Positions 26,401 to 34,597 of a DNA stretch of 64,000 nucleotides are shown piece after piece. The position numbers were made by a program, and so were the translations under genes. Where the stretch lies: assembly GCF_014779765.1 (NCBI RefSeq), contig NZ_JACXZA010000008.1:1-64000 (forward strand), given 5' to 3'. Position 1 is the stretch's first letter. Each line of letters starts with the position of its first letter. The notes beneath the pieces are model-generated. The model had not been told where the DNA came from. It saw nothing but the letters and a program-made list of their open reading frames with translations, and ran no database searches. Origin of the DNA: Paenibacillus terricola (GTDB lineage: Bacteria > Bacillota > Bacilli > Paenibacillales > Paenibacillaceae).

Positions 26401-26813
26401 TTTCGTTAACTAGCTATGCTGATACCGAAGTGGTAAAGAGGCTGTTAGCGCAATGTATGTGGCCAGACGATGATAGGATTGCTAGGGAGCTGCTCATGTA
26501 CCAGACGGAGCCAACTAGAATCCTCATGGGCGAGGAGAAGACAGGCGAGTTAGTTGGCCTGATTGGTGTAGAACGAACGGGCGGAGCATCTGGCATATTG
26601 AAGCATATCGCTGTAACGCCCTTGTACCAGAGAAGAAATCTCGCAAGAAGTATGATTGAGAAGATCATGCTAGAGACCGGATTGTCAGAGCTACAGGCTG
26701 AGACAGATAAGGATGCTGTTGGTTTCTATAAGCGAATTGGCTGCCGAATCGAAAGCCTGGGGGAGAAGTATCCTGAAGTGGAACGTTTTCGGTGTATTTT
26801 GAAAAGAGAGTAA
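26397..26813 (+). CDS. GNAT family N-acetyltransferase
   Basis: ILKHIAVTPLYQRRNLARSMI holds a degenerate acetyl-CoA loop (QRRNLA), and AVGFYKRIGCRIESLGEKYP is the C-terminal motif. The GTG start overlaps the stop of the kinase gene by four bases. Acetylation and phosphorylation of the same class of substrate by this pair is conceivable but unproven. Confidence 0.83.
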   Translation: MISLTSYADTEVVKRLLAQCMWPDDDRIARELLMYQTEPTRILMGEEKTGELVGLIGVERTGGASGILKHIAVTPLYQRRNLARSMIEKIMLETGLSELQAETDKDAVGFYKRIGCRIESLGEKYPEVERFRCILKRE

Positions 26814-26870
26814 TGACGTTGGTCGTAAGGACGCTATTATACGTATATGTGAGCTTAGGGGGGATCGGGC

Positions 26871-27203
26871 GTGCCTTTTTTTGAACGGACCAATCGTATG
26901 TATAAAGCGTTTTTTGCATTAAGCAGCTTGTTTCTGTTAATGACGATTTTTGCTTTCACCTTAAGTCATTTTCAGGACATTGCTCGTTATGGCATTCTAG
27001 ATCATTTCATGAGTGCGATGTGGACGGTCATATTCTTCGTTCTTACAATCTTCTTCCTCGTACTTGGTGTTGTACTGAAGAAAATCGCGCAGGATGCAGA
27101 GGACGATCTGTCGTCACTTACTCGACAAGTCAGGGAGCTGCGTGAGGCGTTAGAGGGGCAGAAGTCGGCGTCGCGTATGAACATGTATGTTGATAATCAC
27201 TAG
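26871..27203 (+). CDS. Small two-span membrane protein with coiled coil
   Basis: Two hydrophobic helices (about residues 13-31 and 48-67) are followed by a charged coiled-coil tail (AEDDLSSLTRQVRELREALE). The family is unknown. The GTG start follows AGGGGGGA. Confidence 0.6.
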   Translation: MPFFERTNRMYKAFFALSSLFLLMTIFAFTLSHFQDIARYGILDHFMSAMWTVIFFVLTIFFLVLGVVLKKIAQDAEDDLSSLTRQVRELREALEGQKSASRMNMYVDNH

Positions 27204-27243
27204 CCACTTGATCAACAGCTGATAATGAAAGGGAGGGGCCATC

Positions 27244-27795
27244 ATGTCAGAAGATCTGCTGCGTTATCCGATTGGTAAGTTTGAACCTAACCTATCTCCT
27301 ACATGGCATAATCGGCATCAGCTTGTTCAGCAAATTGCCAGCATTGGCACAGAGCTAAGGGAGCTCGTTCAGGATCTAACCCTAGAACAATTGAAAGTAC
27401 CCTATCGCCAAGAAGGCTGGTGTATTCAGCAGATTATCCACCATATGGCAGACAATGATACGAATGCTTGTCTCCGGTTGAAGCGGGCGCTAACGGAAGA
27501 CCAACCGGTTGCTTCATCCTATCGAGAAGACCGGTTTGCAGAGTTGAGTGACTATATCGATGCACCGGTTGAATGGTCTATCACTTTATTGGAAGCGCTG
27601 CATAAGAAGATCATAATTGTGCTGAACAGCCTGAGCGAGGAGCAATATCGCCGAACTTTGCAGACGGGACCGCTTGGCATCATCACGATTGACACAGCCG
27701 TTGAGCGTCTTGTATGGCACAATCAACATCATATGGCGCAAATCAAGTCGCTCATCGAACGAAGTTGTTGGCGCACTAAGGAGCAGCATATCTAA
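27244..27795 (+). CDS. YfiT/DinB family metal-dependent hydrolase or bacillithiol transferase
   Basis: The N-terminal LRYPIGKFEPNLSPT is the signature of the Bacillus YfiT subgroup. His ligands are in IQQIIHHMADND and RLVWHNQHHMAQIKSLI. Related proteins (BstA) transfer bacillithiol to electrophiles. GGGAGGGG lies before the ATG. Confidence 0.88.
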   Translation: MSEDLLRYPIGKFEPNLSPTWHNRHQLVQQIASIGTELRELVQDLTLEQLKVPYRQEGWCIQQIIHHMADNDTNACLRLKRALTEDQPVASSYREDRFAELSDYIDAPVEWSITLLEALHKKIIIVLNSLSEEQYRRTLQTGPLGIITIDTAVERLVWHNQHHMAQIKSLIERSCWRTKEQHI

Positions 27796-27835
27796 TCTTT
27801 CCACGGTTTACATCAATCGAAAGGAGAATCGATCT

Positions 27836-28438
27836 ATGAACCAACTGAAGCTCGGCTTCATGTCATCGCATGGAGGATCGAATATGCAGGCCATCCTCGA
27901 TGCGGCAGCGGACGGACGTTTGAACGCTCTGCCAGCGGTGCTAATCTCGAATAACTCCGGCTCCACTGCAATGGAGCGGGCACATCAATTCGGGATGCCT
28001 GCCTACCATTATTCTTCGGTTACACATCCAGATCCTGAGGAACTTGATCGGCAAATCTTGCTGACATTGAAGAAACATGAAATTGACTATTTGCTGCTGG
28101 TCGGTTACATGAAGAGACTGGGATCGGCTACGCTGGATGCCTATGCCGGCCGCATTATCAATATTCACCCCTCTTTGTTGCCTAAGTATGGTGGTCACGG
28201 TATGTATGGTCGCTTCGTGCATGAAGCTGTTCTGCGCAATGGCGAACGTGAGACGGGAGTTACGGTTCATCTAGTTGATGGAGAATATGATACCGGCGCG
28301 ATCATTAGCCAGTGTAGGGTTAAAGTAGAGGACAACGATACGGTCGAGAGTTTGAGTGCTCGTGTGCTGGAGCGTGAACATGCGTTTCTAGTCGAGACGC
28401 TTATACGAATCGCGAATCAGGAGATTGCCGTCGGCTGA
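27836..28438 (+). CDS. Formyltransferase family protein, PurN-like
   Basis: The glycinamide ribonucleotide formyltransferase fold is clear: FMSSHGGSNMQAILDA (phosphate loop), INIHPSLLPKYGG (catalytic Asn and His) and TVHLVDGEYDTGAII (catalytic Asp). In purine synthesis PurN adds a formyl group from 10-formyl-THF. It is not in a pur operon here and has a modified GHGMYG loop, so it may be a second, specialised formyltransferase. Confidence 0.85.
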   Translation: MNQLKLGFMSSHGGSNMQAILDAAADGRLNALPAVLISNNSGSTAMERAHQFGMPAYHYSSVTHPDPEELDRQILLTLKKHEIDYLLLVGYMKRLGSATLDAYAGRIINIHPSLLPKYGGHGMYGRFVHEAVLRNGERETGVTVHLVDGEYDTGAIISQCRVKVEDNDTVESLSARVLEREHAFLVETLIRIANQEIAVG

Positions 28439-28469
28439 AACCAGGTCGTTCAGCTATGATCTGAGGTGA

Positions 28470-29132
28470 ATGATGGACAACAGGAACTGCGCTTACCATG
28501 AGAATCGTGGGTCGGTGAAGGAATGTGGGGCATGCGGGAAGCCCTTGTGCGAGGACTGCATTCATGCTGATTATGCCGCATACTGCTGGAGTTGCGGGTA
28601 TGAGCATGAGCAGAAGATGGTTGAGGAAGAGAAAAACTTCGTAATCCCAGCATTTCTAGAGCATAAAGTCGTGTATTATGTGCTGCATAAAGCACTCGCC
28701 GCTGCTGGCGCCGCCGTCCTCTGTGCACTAGCGTGTTCTCTTCTTCTAAGTATGCTGGCGGGCCCAGGTGCGTTTGTTTACGGGTTTTATATTGCATTCG
28801 GAACGCTTCTCGTTACGCCTACTTACGGCGTTGCATGCTCACTTGTCATCGATCTTGCAGCGATCTATATTAGCTTCGCGCGGAATAAATGGGTTCAAGG
28901 CATATTGTACTTGGCAGGCGGGTTGCTGTTTCCGATTCTAACCGAAGGTCAGAGCACGGAGGGAATACTCTTCCTTGTAAGTGGAGTAACAGCGTTAATC
29001 TACTTCGGACTGCAAACTGCTAGCCTGGATAAAAGAATCGTGATTATCGTCGGCATGTTGTCATTGTTGCTGCTTTTGCCGATAGTGTGCACACACCTCG
29101 ACTTTTACACTGATTTTCATCTCCATTTCTGA
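28470..29132 (+). CDS. Zinc-ribbon/B-box-like multi-span membrane protein
   Basis: The N-terminus has a Cys/His cluster (CAYHENR, CGACGKPLCEDC, CWSCGYEH) that fits a B-box or zinc-ribbon site. About five hydrophobic helices follow from residue 70 to the end. Function is unknown. A recurring Bacillales architecture of this type may sense or scaffold at the membrane. Confidence 0.7.
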   Translation: MMDNRNCAYHENRGSVKECGACGKPLCEDCIHADYAAYCWSCGYEHEQKMVEEEKNFVIPAFLEHKVVYYVLHKALAAAGAAVLCALACSLLLSMLAGPGAFVYGFYIAFGTLLVTPTYGVACSLVIDLAAIYISFARNKWVQGILYLAGGLLFPILTEGQSTEGILFLVSGVTALIYFGLQTASLDKRIVIIVGMLSLLLLLPIVCTHLDFYTDFHLHF

Positions 29133-29151
29133 TCGATAAGCGAGGGATCGA

Positions 29152-29580
29152 ATGAACCGAAAGAAGCGGAGGATTCGCATCTTATTAGCTGGAGTTGCTG
29201 TGCTGCTAGTTCTCTATATCGCGATCGATATATGGATGGTATCAAGTGTGAAACGAACGATTCGTACCCTCTATCTGCATCCTGAGCAGGATCAGATGAT
29301 GATCGAGGATAGCCGTGTAACTGAAGCTGCTTTACATACATTTGTCCGGCGAGAAGCCTATCCTTTAAGCAAGGCTGAAGATACCGCTGACTTTCACCTG
29401 AGTGTAGGCGGAGGTCTTCATTATTTGATTCGTGGTACAGTATGGGTGAACTATACATTCAAAGGTATAGATCCGAATACTGGACAATCGAGTTACGGCT
29501 CGTCTAATGTGCCTATTCGAGTCCAGGTAAAGCTGGATCATTGGCACTGGACCATAATTGACAAACATGAAGAGGCATAA
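29152..29580 (+). CDS. Membrane-anchored protein of unknown function
   Basis: A basic start (MNRKKRRIR) and one helix (residues 10-30) predict a signal anchor. The soluble part has a pair of similar beta segments (FHLSVGGGLHYLIRGTVWVNY, TIIDKHEE). I do not recognise it. GAGGGATCGA precedes the ATG. Confidence 0.6.
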   Translation: MNRKKRRIRILLAGVAVLLVLYIAIDIWMVSSVKRTIRTLYLHPEQDQMMIEDSRVTEAALHTFVRREAYPLSKAEDTADFHLSVGGGLHYLIRGTVWVNYTFKGIDPNTGQSSYGSSNVPIRVQVKLDHWHWTIIDKHEEA

Positions 29581-29630
29581 AGGTTGAACCGCACGTGCGG
29601 GATACACTAAAGATAAGGGAGAGGTCATTC

Positions 29631-30023
29631 ATGTGTTGTGAATATTGTTATATTAAGCTGGAGCACGAGCACATTATGATGGACAATGAAACTTGCATGT
29701 ATTTGCAGATGAAGAAGCCCGATATCGAAGGCTCAGGCATTATTATTCCGAAACAGCATCGTGAAACGGTGTTCGATCTTACCGATGAAGAATGGCTGGA
29801 CACGTTGGCCTTGCTGCAAGAGGTGAAGATTATGCTGGACGCCGAATATCAGCCTGATGGCTACAACGTCGGTTGGAACAGCGGCAGTGTTGGAGGGCAA
29901 CATGTTTTCCATGCGCATCTTCACGTTATTCCAAGGTTTGCAGATGAACCGTACGCAGGGAAAGGGATACGCCATTGGTTGAAAAGCAAGGAGAATCAGC
30001 GGCCCGTAACGCGTCAGGGATGA
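29631..30023 (+). CDS. HIT family hydrolase
   Basis: Histidine-triad motif GGQHVFHAHLHVIPRF (HxHxH around residues 90-100). The N-terminal CCEYCYIKLEHEH is the usual zinc-ligand pair. HIT proteins cleave or transfer nucleotidyl groups, for example AMP from Ap4A or phosphoramidates. Its stop overlaps the ATG of the next gene (ATGA). Confidence 0.9.
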   Translation: MCCEYCYIKLEHEHIMMDNETCMYLQMKKPDIEGSGIIIPKQHRETVFDLTDEEWLDTLALLQEVKIMLDAEYQPDGYNVGWNSGSVGGQHVFHAHLHVIPRFADEPYAGKGIRHWLKSKENQRPVTRQG

Positions 30024-30280
30024 GCAGACTGAGCAGACGTCTAATTGTAACGGGCATGCTGCTGTGCTTATTGGTACCAGCTGCTGTATTCTTCATCATG
30101 ATGATTTGGCTGGGAGAAGGTGCGCCCGATGATTTTCAGTATCATGACAATTATTTCGTCGTTGTACATTGGGATTGGGTCACTTATTGGAAGATCACTT
30201 TGGGGCTGCTTGTTCTGTATGCATCAGTAGTTGCAATTGGCAGAATGTTGATTGCAGCTATTCGGAATCGCCGTCTCTAA
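30020..30280 (+). CDS. Small two-span membrane protein
   Basis: About 86 residues with two hydrophobic helices (residues 8-29 and 59-78) linked by a short extracytoplasmic loop FQYHDNYFVVVHWDW. It is translationally coupled to the HIT gene by ATGA overlap. The FQYHDNYFVVVH motif resembles the loop of haem-copper oxidase-linked small proteins; this is a weak similarity. Confidence 0.55.
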   Translation: MSRLSRRLIVTGMLLCLLVPAAVFFIMMIWLGEGAPDDFQYHDNYFVVVHWDWVTYWKITLGLLVLYASVVAIGRMLIAAIRNRRL

Positions 30281-30303
30281 CAACAAAATCAGGAGAACCG
30301 CAT

Positions 30304-31014
30304 ATGAACCGCATAGAGCTTATTCGTCAGGAAGAGAAACGGTATCACGATGATTGCTATGAGCGTTACAGTTTATTCGAACCGGGCTCATGGCTGCATA
30401 AGCCTGTGAAGACGGTGCTGGAGCAGTTGGAGCATTTTACGGATTATGCATATCTGAATGTGTTAGACTTAGGATCCGGTATTGGCCGTAATAGTATTCC
30501 GCTAGCCCAATCGCTGCGAGGCAGATCAGGTCGTGTCGTTTGCGTTGACCTGCTTCAGTCTGCGATCGACAAGCTGCAAGAATACAGCAGGCAGTATGAA
30601 GTGCAGTCATTGATTGATTCCAGGCTGTCGGACATCGAGCATTTTGTCATTAAACCAGATATGTATGACTTCATCGTTGCAGTGTCCACGCTTGAGCATC
30701 TCCGTTCTGAACAGGTTTTGGGAAGTAAGATTCAAGAGATGGTGACAGGGACGAAGTCATCCGGTGTGAACTGCATCATTATCGGCTCCAACATCCGAGA
30801 GGTTACGGTAGAGACGAATGTTGAGTTGGATCCGATGTTCGAGATCAATCTACCAACGGATCGCATGCTGCAGCTGCTGGACACGCAGTATGCAGGCTGG
30901 GATATACAGAAGCGATTAGTTAACCCTTTGACGTATGAGATCAACAGAGATGGAGCCGATGTCCGATTGACGACCGAATGCATTACTTATGTGGCGAAGA
31001 AGCCTGCGAATTAA
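30304..31014 (+). CDS. SAM-dependent methyltransferase
   Basis: Class I methyltransferase. Motif I is VLDLGSGIGRNSIPLA (about residues 50-65), the acidic loop is VVCVDLLQSAID and the post-I region is FIVAVSTLEHL. The C-terminal region is family-specific. The ATG at 30304 is preceded by AGGAGAACC. The substrate is unknown. Confidence 0.87.
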   Translation: MNRIELIRQEEKRYHDDCYERYSLFEPGSWLHKPVKTVLEQLEHFTDYAYLNVLDLGSGIGRNSIPLAQSLRGRSGRVVCVDLLQSAIDKLQEYSRQYEVQSLIDSRLSDIEHFVIKPDMYDFIVAVSTLEHLRSEQVLGSKIQEMVTGTKSSGVNCIIIGSNIREVTVETNVELDPMFEINLPTDRMLQLLDTQYAGWDIQKRLVNPLTYEINRDGADVRLTTECITYVAKKPAN

Positions 31015-31019
31015 TAGTC

Positions 31020-31112
31020 AAGGAGAATCATAGAAGAACATGTTAAGGAGCGATTGATAGATTGCTGACAATCATGTTTCTACTGATTCTCCTTTTACCA
31101 ACAAGGAGAATC
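31020..31112 (+). promoter_or_regulatory. Candidate RNA switch controlling the Nudix gene
   Basis: Three pieces lie in a row: A, AAGGAGAATCA at 31,020-31,030 with TAGAAGAACATG after it; B, CATGTTTCTACTGATTCTCCTT at 31,073-31,094; C, AAGGAGAATC at 31,103-31,112, which is the ribosome binding site of the gene at 31,120. B can pair with A over about 20 imperfect pairs or with C in a perfect 10-pair stem with an 8-base loop. The two pairings exclude each other, and B:C would hide the ribosome binding site. Confidence 0.5.
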
Positions 31113-31119
31113 TACAGCT

Positions 31120-31659
31120 ATGTTCAAGTACACCATCCTTTTCATAAGACAAGGAAGTAAGATTCTGCTGCTTAATCGCGAGAAAGCGAGCTGGATGGGC
31201 GCGTGGAACGGTGTAGGAGGCCATATCGAGCCCGGTGAAACACCAAGGGAAAGCGTTCTGCGAGAAGCAGGAGAGGAAACAGGAATTATTCTTGAGTCGG
31301 TTCAATTCAAAGGCATCGTCACTTGGGCGGTTGATGGGACGATAACGGGCGGCATGTATGCTTATGTCGCAGAGCTGCCTGAAGAATACACATATGAGAC
31401 GCCGATCAAGACGGACGAAGGTATTTTGGATTGGAAAGAGCTGCAGTGGATTCTTCATCCGAAGAATGTAGGCCTTGCCGCAAACATTCAGGGAAGCATA
31501 GAGTCAATGCTGTTCGATCCAGCTTGTTACGAGTATCGCTGCTACTACTCAGAAGGTAAGCTGCTTAAGCAGCAATTCTTCCCGCTCGACGAGCTGTCCG
31601 AATATGAAGATGCCAATGAGATAGTGGAACGAATGACTGCCAAAGCTGCTTTGAGTTAA
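31120..31659 (+). CDS. Nudix hydrolase (MutT/8-oxo-dGTPase type)
   Basis: Nudix box GGHIEPGETPRESVLR followed by EAGEETGI at about residues 33-56, with WMGAWNGVGGH just before it as in 8-oxo-dGTP diphosphatases of the YjhB/MutT group. A C-terminal domain of about 60 residues is present. AAGGAGAATC lies 7 bases before the ATG and is part of a hairpin-forming leader. Confidence 0.87.
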   Translation: MFKYTILFIRQGSKILLLNREKASWMGAWNGVGGHIEPGETPRESVLREAGEETGIILESVQFKGIVTWAVDGTITGGMYAYVAELPEEYTYETPIKTDEGILDWKELQWILHPKNVGLAANIQGSIESMLFDPACYEYRCYYSEGKLLKQQFFPLDELSEYEDANEIVERMTAKAALS

Positions 31660-31683
31660 GGTATAGATGAGGAGGAAATCGGA

Positions 31684-31878
31684 ATGGAACAGTGGGAATA
31701 TAAGACGCTGAAATTTAGGATCGGTGGGTTCCTTGGCGGAAAGCTTGATTCAGATGAATTCGAATCGGAGCTTAACGTCTATGGCAGCGATGGCTGGGAA
31801 CTTGTCTCGTGCTTCGATACGAGCATGGGACAAGGGACGTCTCGTGATGTCATAGCCGTGTTAAAGAGAAGGAAGTAG
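31684..31878 (+). CDS. DUF4177 domain protein
   Basis: A 64-residue protein with the DUF4177 signature: WEYKTLKF at the start, LNVYGSDGWELVSCF in the middle and a basic DVIAVLKRRK end. Function is unknown. GAGGAGG precedes the ATG. Confidence 0.82.
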   Translation: MEQWEYKTLKFRIGGFLGGKLDSDEFESELNVYGSDGWELVSCFDTSMGQGTSRDVIAVLKRRK

Positions 31879-31902
31879 CTTCATATTAGGAGGCAGTCAG
31901 CG

Positions 31903-32682
31903 ATGGAGTTACTCATAGCATTATTCTTGTGGGCTCTTGGGTTGTTTATTTTCTTCTTCATCTTGTACTATGTTGTGAAAGGCGCGATTAACAACTCTCG
32001 TGTTGCGAGCAACTTAGATGAAATGAATAGACTACTGAAAATTATCGCTCAGGATAAGATGCAGAACCTGCCTCTGCGAGCGAGAGATCAGGAGGAAGAA
32101 TGGGAAGAAGTCGTTAAGTGGATGAATACGGACTATCTTAAGGTAGGCAGCATAGAACAAGACGATGTCTACCATCTTCTTACCAACCACAGGGTGCTCT
32201 ATATCCTTCAAGATTATAATCCCATTCTAGTCGGCACAGTGCCGATTGCTATTCATGTTCCTTCAAGCGATCTGGACATTATCTGCTCCGTTCAGAACTT
32301 CAGCGAATTCGAACGGCTGCTGCAGAAACGATTCCAGCAATACAGTGGATTTAAGATGACTAGAAGCGTAGTAGATGGAATGGGACGGGTGAAAGCGAAC
32401 TTCACGATTAACGAGTGGCCGATTGAGATCTTTGGCCAAAATAAACCGACGTTCGAACAAAACGGCTTCGTCCATATGGTCGTTGAGGATCGGTTGCTTA
32501 AGCTGTTCGGCGAGCCGCTTCGACAAGCGGTCATTGCTCGTAAGCTGGAAGGGATGAAGACTGAACCGGCTTTCGCTGACATTTTACAGCTTGAAGGTGA
32601 CCCCTATACAGCCATGCTAGAGCTGTCGGAGTGGACGGATGAGAAGCTTTCGGCAGTTTTTGCAGATCAATTAAAGCTTTAA
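31903..32682 (+). CDS. DUF4269 nucleotidyltransferase-like protein with N-terminal membrane segment
   Basis: Residues 1-27 form one hydrophobic helix, followed by a charged stretch to about residue 60. From about residue 70 the DUF4269 domain is read: WMNTDYLKVG, ILQDYNPILVGTVPIAIHV and SDLDIICSV (the D-x-D of the polymerase-beta fold). DUF4269 proteins usually lack the membrane segment, so this looks like a fusion with an upstream small membrane protein. Confidence 0.78.
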   Translation: MELLIALFLWALGLFIFFFILYYVVKGAINNSRVASNLDEMNRLLKIIAQDKMQNLPLRARDQEEEWEEVVKWMNTDYLKVGSIEQDDVYHLLTNHRVLYILQDYNPILVGTVPIAIHVPSSDLDIICSVQNFSEFERLLQKRFQQYSGFKMTRSVVDGMGRVKANFTINEWPIEIFGQNKPTFEQNGFVHMVVEDRLLKLFGEPLRQAVIARKLEGMKTEPAFADILQLEGDPYTAMLELSEWTDEKLSAVFADQLKL

Positions 32683-32708
32683 CCAATAGGAGGCCTAGGA
32701 GGATAAAA

Positions 32709-33077
32709 GTGGAACAATCGAATCAGGCCCCAAAGTTAAACATCAACTATCACGGAAGACGGTTTCGGACGGTCAGCAACACCAACAATGGTGAGGTGAA
32801 CGAAGAGACGGTCTTCTTGTATTTTCAGAAGGAAGATAGGGTATGGGCGGAGTACGAAGGCGGCGGCATCGTCAAAGGACACTTGATTGCCATTGTTAAT
32901 CAGGCGGGTGAACTGGATATGAGGTATCACCACTTGAATGAACAAGGTGAACGGATGACAGGGATATGCAAGTCGACGCCCGAGTGGATGGATAACGGAA
33001 AGCTCAGACTGCATGAGCAATGGGAATGGACTTGTAAGGATCGTTCCAGTGGGAGATCGATTATTGAAGAATTGTAA
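32709..33077 (+). CDS. Conserved small protein (often labelled N-acetylglutamate synthase-like)
   Basis: A 122-residue beta-rich protein: INYHGRRFRTVSNTNNGEV, VWAEYEGGGIVKGHLI, RLHEQWEWTCKDRSSG. I know this as a common stand-alone family with a doubtful enzyme label; nothing in the sequence supports an acetyltransferase. The GTG start follows AGGAGG. Confidence 0.7.
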   Translation: MEQSNQAPKLNINYHGRRFRTVSNTNNGEVNEETVFLYFQKEDRVWAEYEGGGIVKGHLIAIVNQAGELDMRYHHLNEQGERMTGICKSTPEWMDNGKLRLHEQWEWTCKDRSSGRSIIEEL

Positions 33078-33098
33078 GAGCTGAGGAGTAGTTGCGTA

Positions 33099-33620
33099 GT
33101 GGCTAGACATAGTGTGAGGGCGCTTATCATTCATGACGGCAGCATGCTGTTCATTAAGGAGGAACGCTCGGAGATTGGAACCTATTATGCACTGCCAGGC
33201 GGCGCGCAGGAAGCTGACGAAACGCTGGAGGAAGCTCTTCGCCGAGAGTGCAGAGAAGAGCTTGGACTAGAGATAGCAGCAGGCCAGCTCGTATGTGTAA
33301 GGGAATACATATCGCGTAACCATGAATATTCCTTCATCATGAAGGAAGTGCATGCAATCGATTACATGTTCGAATGCTCAGTAGTGCATGATCTAGATCA
33401 TAGTGAGCAGGAAGCATCGCATGCCGATGTCGGGCAGATAGGGGTGGAGTGGCTGCCTGTGGAGCAGATTAGTCAATCGTTACAGCAGCAGGTTGGCGGC
33501 TTAATCAGGTTGCCGGTTGCCGCATATCGGTTCCCGCTTACAACGGAGCAATTTCTTTACGAATATCTGGTCGCGCAGCATCCTGTAGAGCCTTATAAAT
33601 CGGAGGTGTTCGGACGTTGA
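33099..33620 (+). CDS. Nudix hydrolase
   Basis: The Nudix box has GGAQEADETLEEALRRE then CREELGL at about residues 35-57. The tail HSEQEASHADVGQIGVEWLPVEQI matches the group of NUDIX proteins with a long insertion. The GTG start lies shortly after CTGAGGAG. The next gene overlaps by four bases. Confidence 0.87.
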   Translation: MARHSVRALIIHDGSMLFIKEERSEIGTYYALPGGAQEADETLEEALRRECREELGLEIAAGQLVCVREYISRNHEYSFIMKEVHAIDYMFECSVVHDLDHSEQEASHADVGQIGVEWLPVEQISQSLQQQVGGLIRLPVAAYRFPLTTEQFLYEYLVAQHPVEPYKSEVFGR

Positions 33621-34135
33621 ACAGCATTCGAGTTAGAATAACGGTCTTCGTTGCGGCCTCCTTGTTTATTGCGGCTCTATATTGGGGCATCTCTTCCGTT
33701 CATTATCAGGAGACCTATAAGCATCTGAACCGAAATCTGAATGCAGCAGGGATACAGATCTATCAACCGGAGGATGAAGTTGTTGCTTTATTAGGTGATG
33801 GCGAGTACATGCCAGGCATGGGGGGACATGGACGGGATTATAAGGAACATGGCATTCGTGTCAACATTCCGGATGATCCGAGCAGCTCGATGTACAACCG
33901 AGTGAGTGATGTCGAATGTTACGGTACGGACTGCTCCGTCTATGGGATTAAGAACGGTGACGAGATAGCGGATGCGGTTGCTGTATTATTAGATCAGAAA
34001 TATACAAAGTTAGTGGATCATCAAGGATACACCTATGAGAATGGCGAATATTTCATTATATTGCATGGTGATCAGAAGGTGGACTCAATTATCGTAAGGT
34101 TCCAAGACCCAGCTCTGATGGACCGCAATTATTAA
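33617..34135 (+). CDS. Membrane-anchored protein of unknown function
   Basis: One N-terminal helix (residues 8-25) anchors a probably extracytoplasmic domain with a CYGTDCSVYGI disulphide candidate. The linker has QPEDEVVALLGDGEYMPGMGG, reminiscent of SmpA/OmlA-like repeats, but I cannot assign it. The TTG start overlaps the preceding stop (TTGA). Confidence 0.55.
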   Translation: MNSIRVRITVFVAASLFIAALYWGISSVHYQETYKHLNRNLNAAGIQIYQPEDEVVALLGDGEYMPGMGGHGRDYKEHGIRVNIPDDPSSSMYNRVSDVECYGTDCSVYGIKNGDEIADAVAVLLDQKYTKLVDHQGYTYENGEYFIILHGDQKVDSIIVRFQDPALMDRNY

Positions 34136-34150
34136 AGAGGGGGAGTTCCA

Positions 34151-34591
34151 TTGGCACTCATTCGAACCTATGAGGCAGCCGATCTAGCAGCCGTTGCGGA
34201 ATTGATGGAAGATCTAGGCTACCCGACTAAGATAAGCGAAATGCAGCGTCGGATGGATGTGATCGCATCTAACCCTTTCTGTCATACGTTCGTTGCAGAG
34301 GTGGATGGACAAGTAGTTGGCATGGCCGGCATTCGGGTTTCGACTAACTACGAGATCGATGATGTCGTAACTTACATATCAGCGTTTGTAGTGAAGAAGG
34401 AGATGCAAGGTCAGGGCATTGGCAAGCAGCTCATCCGATATATAGAGGACTGGTCGATCCGTAACGGATCGGATATCTTGTACCTCACGAGCGGGATGAA
34501 GGAAGAGCGGAAGATTGCACATGAATTTTATAAGCGGCTGGGTTTCGAGATTACGGGTTATCGGTTCGTGAAGAGGACAAATGGAGGCTGA
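34151..34591 (+). CDS. GNAT family N-acetyltransferase
   Basis: VTYISAFVVKKEMQGQGIGKQL has the acetyl-CoA loop QGQGIG near residue 90, and HEFYKRLGFEITGYRFVK is the typical end. The TTG start follows AGAGGGGGAG. Confidence 0.88.
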   Translation: MALIRTYEAADLAAVAELMEDLGYPTKISEMQRRMDVIASNPFCHTFVAEVDGQVVGMAGIRVSTNYEIDDVVTYISAFVVKKEMQGQGIGKQLIRYIEDWSIRNGSDILYLTSGMKEERKIAHEFYKRLGFEITGYRFVKRTNGG

Positions 34592-34597
34592 TGATCG

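Noticed and set aside
30020..30280. Small membrane protein as an assigned oxidase subunit
   Set aside because: Similarity rests on one short aromatic motif; no haem ligands or neighbouring oxidase genes.
31020..31096. The AAGGAGAATC hairpin as a simple terminator
   Set aside because: The tail is only TTTT followed by ACC, and the third copy forming the ribosome binding site fits a translational role better; a terminator cannot be fully excluded.
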